Source of the DNA: AP-15 sp963733945
GTDB lineage: Bacteria > Pseudomonadota > Alphaproteobacteria > ATCC43930 > CGMCC-115725
DNA length: 64,000 bases
NCBI GenBank assembly: GCA_963733945.1
Contig: CAVTFD010000010.1
Coordinates: forward strand, 62,001 to 126,000
Direction of reading: 5' to 3'
Shown here: one piece after another, positions 59,321-64,000 of the stretch
How positions within the stretch are numbered: the stretch's first letter is position 1
How the letters are laid out: each line of letters begins with the position of its first letter
The notes under the pieces: generated by a model
The model's input: the letters and a program-made list of their open reading frames with translations, nothing else
Told to the model about the DNA's origin: nothing
Database searches by the model: none
Position numbers and translations under genes: made by a program

Positions 59321-60961
59321 TCACGACAGCATGAAGCCCTCGTAACCGCGCGCAGCGACATCCGCGCAGAGCTGCCGATAGCGCACCATGCCGCCGGCGT
59401 AGGGCATGAAAACACGGGGCTTACCGGGGATGTTGGCCCCCAGGTACCAGGAATGCTTGGCTAGCGGCAGCACGGTCTTGCGGGCCGCTTCGTTGACCTC
59501 CGCGACCCATTTGTCCATTGCGTCGGCCCGCGCCTCGATACATTCGAGGCCGCGGTCGTTCAGGTGCCTGATGCAGTCGGTGATCCAATCCGCGTGCTGT
59601 TCGATCGCGACCGGCATGTTGCAAAGCACCGACGGGCTGCCCGGGCCGGTAATCGTGAACAGGTTCGGGAAGCCGACGACTTGCAAGCCGAGGTAGTTGC
59701 GCGGTCCCGCATCCCACACGTCCTTCAAGGCAATCCCGCCGCGCCCGCGAATGTCCATGCGCAACATCGGGCCGGTCATCGCGTCGAATCCAGTGGCGAA
59801 GACGATGATGTCGACCGGGTACTCTGCCTCGGTGGTGCAAATCCCCGCGCAGCTGATCCGATCGATCGGCGCCTTGCGCAGATCCACCAGCGTGACGTTG
59901 GGGCGGTTGTAAGTCTCGAAATAGTTGGTGTCGATCGGCGGGCGCTTTGCGGCGTAGGGATGATCGATGTCCGACAGGATCGCCGCGGTCTTCGGGTTCT
60001 TTACGATCGAGCGGATCTTGCGCTTGACGAAGTCAGCTGCCGTGTCGTTCGCCCTCTTGTCGATCATCATGTCCTGGAACGCCGCCCGGAACTGCAGCCC
60101 GCCCCGCTCCCACGCCGCCTCGTAGATTTTCTCGCGCTCCTCAGGCGGTGTGTCTACAGCACGCCGCTCCTCAATCCTGAATGCCATGCCGTTGATCGTT
60201 TCGCGCGTAACGGCGCGAATGTCGCCGGCGTGCTCCTTGATGTATTGCTGAAACTCCGCGGTCAGCGGCGCGTTGCGCGCTGGCACCGAGTAGTTCGCGG
60301 TGCGCTGGAACACGGTCAGGTGCTTCGCCGAGGCCGAGATGACCGGCGCCGCCTGGATGCCGGTCGAGCCGGTACCGATCATGCCGACCCGCTTGCCGGT
60401 AAAATCGACCCCTTCATGCGGCCACTGGCCGGTATGGTACCAGTCGCCGGTGAAATCATTCAGACCGGGAAAATCCGGCACGTTCGCGGTGGACAGGCAG
60501 CCGACGGCGGTGATCAGGAATTTGACGACATAGGTCTCGCCGCCCCCGGTGCGCACCTGCCAGCGGTTCGCCCGCTCGTCATAAGAAGCAGCGACCACGC
60601 GGGTGTTGAACCGGATGTCGCGCTTCAGGTCGAACCGGTCCGCGACAAAATTCAGGTAGCGCAAAATCTCGGCCTGGCCCGGGTAGCGTTCCGACCACTC
60701 CCACTCGCGCATCAGTTCGGGAGAAAATGTGTACCAATAGACATGGCTTTCGGAATCGCAGCGCGCGCCTGGGTAACGGTTCCAATACCAGGTGCCGCCG
60801 ACCCCGCCGCCCGTTTCCAGCGCTCGCACAGACAAGCCGAGACGGTCGCGCAGACAAAGCAGCTGGTAGAGGCCAGCGAACCCCGCGCCAATCACCAGCG
60901 CCTCGAGTTCGATCGGCCGGCCGCCCTCGTTATTCGCATGAAGCATCGTGTCGTGTGTCAT
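59321..60961 (-). CDS. Flavin-containing Baeyer-Villiger-type monooxygenase
   Basis: The 546-residue protein has the FAD motif GAGFAGLY (25-32), GGVGGTWYWNRYPGARCD, the BVMO fingerprint F170-TG-DWYHTGQW-P181, and the NADPH motif GTGSTGIQ (196-203). This group converts ketones to esters or lactones, and some members oxidise aldehydes or heteroatoms. Complete length and intact motifs argue for an active enzyme. It is the first gene of the four-gene minus-strand set and is divergent from an MFS transporter about 720 bases away. Substrate unknown. Confidence 0.92.
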   Translation of the reverse strand: MTHDTMLHANNEGGRPIELEALVIGAGFAGLYQLLCLRDRLGLSVRALETGGGVGGTWYWNRYPGARCDSESHVYWYTFSPELMREWEWSERYPGQAEILRYLNFVADRFDLKRDIRFNTRVVAASYDERANRWQVRTGGGETYVVKFLITAVGCLSTANVPDFPGLNDFTGDWYHTGQWPHEGVDFTGKRVGMIGTGSTGIQAAPVISASAKHLTVFQRTANYSVPARNAPLTAEFQQYIKEHAGDIRAVTRETINGMAFRIEERRAVDTPPEEREKIYEAAWERGGLQFRAAFQDMMIDKRANDTAADFVKRKIRSIVKNPKTAAILSDIDHPYAAKRPPIDTNYFETYNRPNVTLVDLRKAPIDRISCAGICTTEAEYPVDIIVFATGFDAMTGPMLRMDIRGRGGIALKDVWDAGPRNYLGLQVVGFPNLFTITGPGSPSVLCNMPVAIEQHADWITDCIRHLNDRGLECIEARADAMDKWVAEVNEAARKTVLPLAKHSWYLGANIPGKPRVFMPYAGGMVRYRQLCADVAARGYEGFMLS

Positions 60962-61685
60962 TCTCGCTTAACCCATTGGACGTCGGCCGCGCGTCTCGCG
61001 CCGACCTATCGGCCTGCCCGCACTAGGCGGCCAGGGCGGACGCCAGTGTCTTCGCCATTTTCGAAGGAATCACAATGTTATGCATGGTCTTCGCCCCAAG
61101 ATGCTCTTGCTGCGCCGAGGGCAGCATGCGCCCCCGATTGCGCTTCGGCAATCGGCGGCGCCACGCGACGCGCGAGGGTCGCCATGCCCTCCGTGCAGAT
61201 CGAAGATCGGCCCTACACCCAGAAATCGATGACGACCTTGTTGTGACCGTCAACGATCAAATTGCAGGTCATCAAAGACCGGCACGGCAGCGCTGCTTCC
61301 GCGCCAATGACCGATATCGGCGCGCATTCCCGAGAGCCCTGCTATCGGCGGAGTCCGAGTTGCTCAGTGGCCCGGAATGGGTGTGCCCTGACGCAATCCC
61401 CTCGCAACCCTTTCCCCGTCAAGGAGAACTCGCCGGCGCAGCCGTCTGGAATCCAGAAGCGGGGTTAGGGAGGGGACGAGCGGAAGCGATCCGGCGGTTT
61501 TTGACAGGCGATGCCGCACTTTGCCGATGACACATCGACATCGCTGCGCTAGGCATGGACCCATGAGGGTCGGATAAACCGACCTCGCTGGTGAACAGCC
61601 GCAACGCCTCAGTCCGTGGGCAGCAGGCGGCGATCCCAGCCGCGTTTGTTCGGGTCGTCGGGTTGCCGCAACCCGGGGAGGCACC
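60962..61685. other. Long intergenic region between BVMO and MFS genes
   Basis: This 724-base divergent gap has no convincing gene. A minus-strand frame (61023-61253) ends in MHNIVIPSKMAKTLASALAA, which reads like a protein tail but lacks any recognisable body. The region should carry the promoters of both flanking genes; none is clear. The last bases before the MFS gene hold its GGGGAGG ribosome site. Confidence 0.4.
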
Positions 61686-63098
61686 ATGACCGCCCAATCG
61701 CCGATGGAGATGTCGGGCTCTTCGGCCAGCCATGTGCTTGGCCGCAAGATGGACAGCATTCCGTTCAGCTCCTACCAGGCTTTGATCATCTTCATCCTCG
61801 CCCTCGTAGGCTTCATCGAGGGCTACGATCTGTTCATGACCGGCTCGCTGCTGGTGCTGGCTAAGGCGCCGCTGCAGCTGACCGGGACCGACATCCAGTG
61901 GCTGCTTCTCGGTCCGGCCATCATGGGGACCATCGGCGGCTTCGGATTCTCGGCGGTCGGCGACCAGTTGAGCCGTAAGGCCATGCTGCTAATCGGCGTG
62001 ATTGCGACGACGTTCTTCACCCTTCTGATCCCGCTGGTCCAGAATGCCGAGCAGCTGATCGTCCTGCGGTCGTTGACCGGCCTCGGCGCCGGCGGCGTGT
62101 GGTCGGCGGTATACCCGATCGGCGCCGAATTGATGCCGGCGCAGCACCGCCGCACCTACGGTGCCGTCTACGAGATGGCGCTGGCCTCCTCGTTCACCGT
62201 CTTGCCGCTCGTCGGCGGACTGCTCGCCGGCAATCCCGATGCGTTCCGGTTCCTGGCCTTGCCGGGCGGGCTGGCGCTCTTGGTCGTGCCGGCGATCGTC
62301 TATTTCCTGCTGCCGGAGAGCCCGCGCTGGCATCTGCGGCGTGGCGAGGCGCGGATCGCCGTGGACTTCGTCAACCAGATCATCAGGCGGTCCGGCAATC
62401 GTGTCTCGCCGCTGACCGTGGCGGCGCTTGGCGACGTTCGCGCCACCGCTCGCGAGATGCTGCCGCCCTATCGGCACTTGTTCGCCAGGGGCCAGCTGCG
62501 CTGGACCGCGGTCGGCGTGATCACCGGCACCTGCGCCGGCTCCGCTGCTTATATGACTGCGGCACTGTTGCCGAAGGCGCTGACCAACCAGGGTTATGCC
62601 GTCAGCGTGAGCCTGGGAATTACCTCGATCATCTACGCGACGAGCTTTTTCGGGAAAGGCTTCACCGGCTGGTTGATGGAGATCATCGGCCGGCGCTGGG
62701 CGATCTTCTATGTGATGGCCGGAGGGCTGCCCGGGTTTCTCCTGATGCTGCTCTCGCATACGGCGGGACCATACGCCCGCGCGTTGATGATCGCGGGCGG
62801 GCTGATCACCGGCTTCACCGTGGTGTCGGCATTCCCCGCGACTCGCCTCTACCTGTCCGAGCAGTTCCCGACGGCGTTGCGCGGCCGCGGCCATCTCTTC
62901 GGCGAGTCGGTCGGCCGGATCTTCGCCGGCGGCCTGCTGCCGTTTTTCATGGCGCCCCATACCGGCTCGCCGACGATCTTCTTCGGCACGATGCTGATCT
63001 TTGCCGCAATCGGCGCCGTCGTTCCGATTGTGTGGGGCAAGGAGACAATCGGCCAGATCGAGGTGATCGCATCCGAACGGGCGATGGAACCTGCCTGA
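61686..63098 (+). CDS. MFS transporter (aromatic-acid/sugar porter-like)
   Basis: The 470-residue protein has about 12 transmembrane helices. The first reads LALVGFIEGYDLFMTGSLL, with the acidic-aromatic start of AAHS-type aromatic acid:H+ symporters. Loop 2-3 is GFSAVGDQLSRKAMLL, and a central RSLTGLGAGGVWSAVYPIGAELMP follows. A PESPRWHLRRGEAR phrase after helix 6 is typical of the sugar-porter/AAHS superfamily. A GGGGAGG site precedes the ATG. It is divergent from the BVMO-CmcJ gene set and may move its substrate or product. Confidence 0.88.
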   Translation: MTAQSPMEMSGSSASHVLGRKMDSIPFSSYQALIIFILALVGFIEGYDLFMTGSLLVLAKAPLQLTGTDIQWLLLGPAIMGTIGGFGFSAVGDQLSRKAMLLIGVIATTFFTLLIPLVQNAEQLIVLRSLTGLGAGGVWSAVYPIGAELMPAQHRRTYGAVYEMALASSFTVLPLVGGLLAGNPDAFRFLALPGGLALLVVPAIVYFLLPESPRWHLRRGEARIAVDFVNQIIRRSGNRVSPLTVAALGDVRATAREMLPPYRHLFARGQLRWTAVGVITGTCAGSAAYMTAALLPKALTNQGYAVSVSLGITSIIYATSFFGKGFTGWLMEIIGRRWAIFYVMAGGLPGFLLMLLSHTAGPYARALMIAGGLITGFTVVSAFPATRLYLSEQFPTALRGRGHLFGESVGRIFAGGLLPFFMAPHTGSPTIFFGTMLIFAAIGAVVPIVWGKETIGQIEVIASERAMEPA

Positions 63099-63249
63099 AG
63101 CACGCGCAATCCACCTTGCTAGTGCGACAGGAAATAGCCGGCCGGACTTAGATCCGCCAACCCTCCCTGGGCGAGGTCAAGATAGGTGAGCCCGAGGTTT
63201 GCGTTTTTTGCGCTCGACAGCAAATCGTGCCTACGAGCACAAGAGCCTG

Positions 63250-63636
63250 ATGAAAACGCCCGATTTCAGAGACCGCTTAAGTGCTGCCCGTGCCGCGAAA
63301 AAAGCTCAACTTGAGCGTGCTCGGACAATTGCGGAAGACCCCGAGAGGCTGAAGCGGATAGAGGCTCGATCGCAGATCATCGCAGCCCGCAACAGCCGGA
63401 TCGCTGAACGAGAGAGACACAGACGCGAGGTGATAGCGCGCGAAGTCGCGGAGCGAGCGGCCGCGGAAGCTGCCGAGGCTGTGGCTAGCGAGGCGGCACT
63501 CAAGGCCGAGGAGGAAGCTCAAGCGGCGAGGCTCGCTGAGCAGGAACAACTCGAAGCCGCCGAGGCGGCCAAACGCGAGACTATTCTTGCGGCCCGCAGA
63601 GCGGGTCGGAAGGCGAAGAAACGTCGAGGATATTAG
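63250..63636 (+). CDS. DUF6481 coiled-coil protein
   Basis: The 128-residue protein starts PDFRDRLSAARAAKKAQLER and is almost entirely a charged Ala/Glu/Arg-rich helix ending in basic RRAGRKAKKRRGY. This matches the small alphaproteobacterial DUF6481 family of unknown function. The basic end suggests nucleic acid binding, which is inference. The frame opens slightly earlier, but ATG 63250 is the family start. It stands alone. Confidence 0.82.
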   Translation: MKTPDFRDRLSAARAAKKAQLERARTIAEDPERLKRIEARSQIIAARNSRIAERERHRREVIAREVAERAAAEAAEAVASEAALKAEEEAQAARLAEQEQLEAAEAAKRETILAARRAGRKAKKRRGY

Positions 63637-63906
63637 TGGTGCTGATCAGACAAATGGTTCCCGTCCCGCTCTGCTTCGTCGCCCCCGCGCAAGCGGGGGT
63701 CCAGGGCCACCAGCTCAGTCACCGCCGCCCCTAGGTGCCCGCTCTCGCCGGCATGACGGCCGAGACAAGCGGGTATCAAGTGTTCGAGCTGTACCATTAA
63801 ACCACATGTCCGCCTAAGGACGGGGCGACCCGTCTCCCAGTATGCAGGTAACCAAAGCCGGCAACGGCGCCGCCGGTCGGCTGCGCTGGTATCTGGTGCA
63901 GATCAG
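63637..63906. other. Intergenic repeat-bearing region
   Basis: No gene is visible. At 63682-63699, CCCCCGC and GCGGGGG form a perfect stem with a GCAA tetraloop, followed by GTCCAGGG and, at 63750-63765, CGCCGGCATGACGG; this is the layout of dispersed extragenic palindromes in alphaproteobacteria. A 22-codon frame at 63840-63908 is not convincing by itself. Confidence 0.5.
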
Positions 63907-64000
63907 ATGAAAGCGGCGCTTTACCTCGCCGCAAAAGAGGCTCGACTATCGCCGGCGGCGCTTGCCGCAAAAGCTCGGGACCAACGAATAGAGGATCGAA
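63907..64000 (+). other. Open frame at window end, not identified
   Basis: From ATG 63907, overlapping the stop of the tiny frame at 63840 (AGATGA), at least 31 codons (ALYLAAKEARLSPAALAAK) run to the window edge. The phrases TKAGNG and ALYLAA recall the C-terminal domain of IS110-type transposases, but in two frames, so this may be a transposase relic. Support is weak. Confidence 0.2.

Noticed and set aside
61023..61253. 76-codon minus-strand frame ending MHNIVIPSKMAKTL...
   Set aside because: Only the tail looks protein-like; no start signal and no recognisable domain.
63770..63830. tRNA-like TTCGA phrase near the end of the window
   Set aside because: No acceptor, D or anticodon stems can be formed around it.

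Overview
This is a GC-rich (roughly two-thirds G+C) stretch of bacterial chromosome. Its housekeeping gene orders (smc / DsbA-like / DUF721 facing mutY; glyA-nrdR-ribD; ppx-rlmE-guaB-rsmB-guaA), a MucR/Ros regulator and a DUF6481 coiled-coil protein point to an alphaproteobacterium, probably near the Rhodospirillales. That placement is inference from gene content, not from a marker tree. No prophage or CRISPR array is visible; one tRNA (Gln, CTG) is present.

Layout. 1-5.1 kb: core genes (start of smc, a periplasmic DsbA-like protein, a DUF721/DciA-like protein, mutY, a rhodanese-like lipoprotein, rnhB, a small membrane protein). 5.1-9.4 kb: a tight operon of a CapA-type phosphatase, a [2Fe-2S] ferredoxin, its FAD reductase and an N-acyl-D-amino-acid deacylase. 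9.9-15.1 kb: glutaryl-CoA dehydrogenase, MucR with a promoter-overlapping palindrome, then glyA-nrdR-ribD, where the usual riboflavin operon stops after ribD. 15.2-25.3 kb: aromatic catabolism, with an amidohydrolase and benzoate-CoA ligase facing boxC-boxB (aerobic benzoyl-CoA pathway), a PhoH ATPase, a frameshifted DapA-type aldolase, gentisate 1,2-dioxygenase and a flavin monooxygenase. 25.5-29.5 kb: gamma-glutamyltransferase, a cupin and a patatin-like lipoprotein.

29.6-31.6 kb is a nested insertion-sequence wreck: an IS5-family element with an internal deletion, interrupted by a degenerate IS481-like element whose ends sit in a split REP-like hairpin. 31.7-37.8 kb carries a second D-aminoacylase-type hydrolase, an MFS transporter, two tandem polysaccharide deacetylases and the 3' remnant of a third amidohydrolase. 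37.9-44.6 kb is a second core block (tRNA-Gln, ppx, rlmE, guaB, rsmB, guaA). 44.7-48.9 kb is an alcohol dehydrogenase / GFA-family protein / aldehyde dehydrogenase operon divergent from a GlxA-type AraC regulator. 49-55.2 kb holds a run of mixed metabolic genes (lactonase-like MBL hydrolase, MaoC-like protein, MetX-like acyltransferase, enoyl-CoA hydratase, Rieske oxygenase).

55.8-63.1 kb is the most unusual part. Four same-strand genes encode a Baeyer-Villiger-type monooxygenase, a thioredoxin-fold protein with a CPFS instead of a CXXC motif, a CmcJ/NvfI-type oxygenase and an LLM flavin oxidoreductase. An MFS transporter points away on the other strand. Together they look like an uncharacterised oxidative pathway with its own importer or exporter. 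Several intergenic spaces carry REP-like palindromes, and pseudogenes (aldolase, amidohydrolase, SDR, transposases) show ongoing gene decay.
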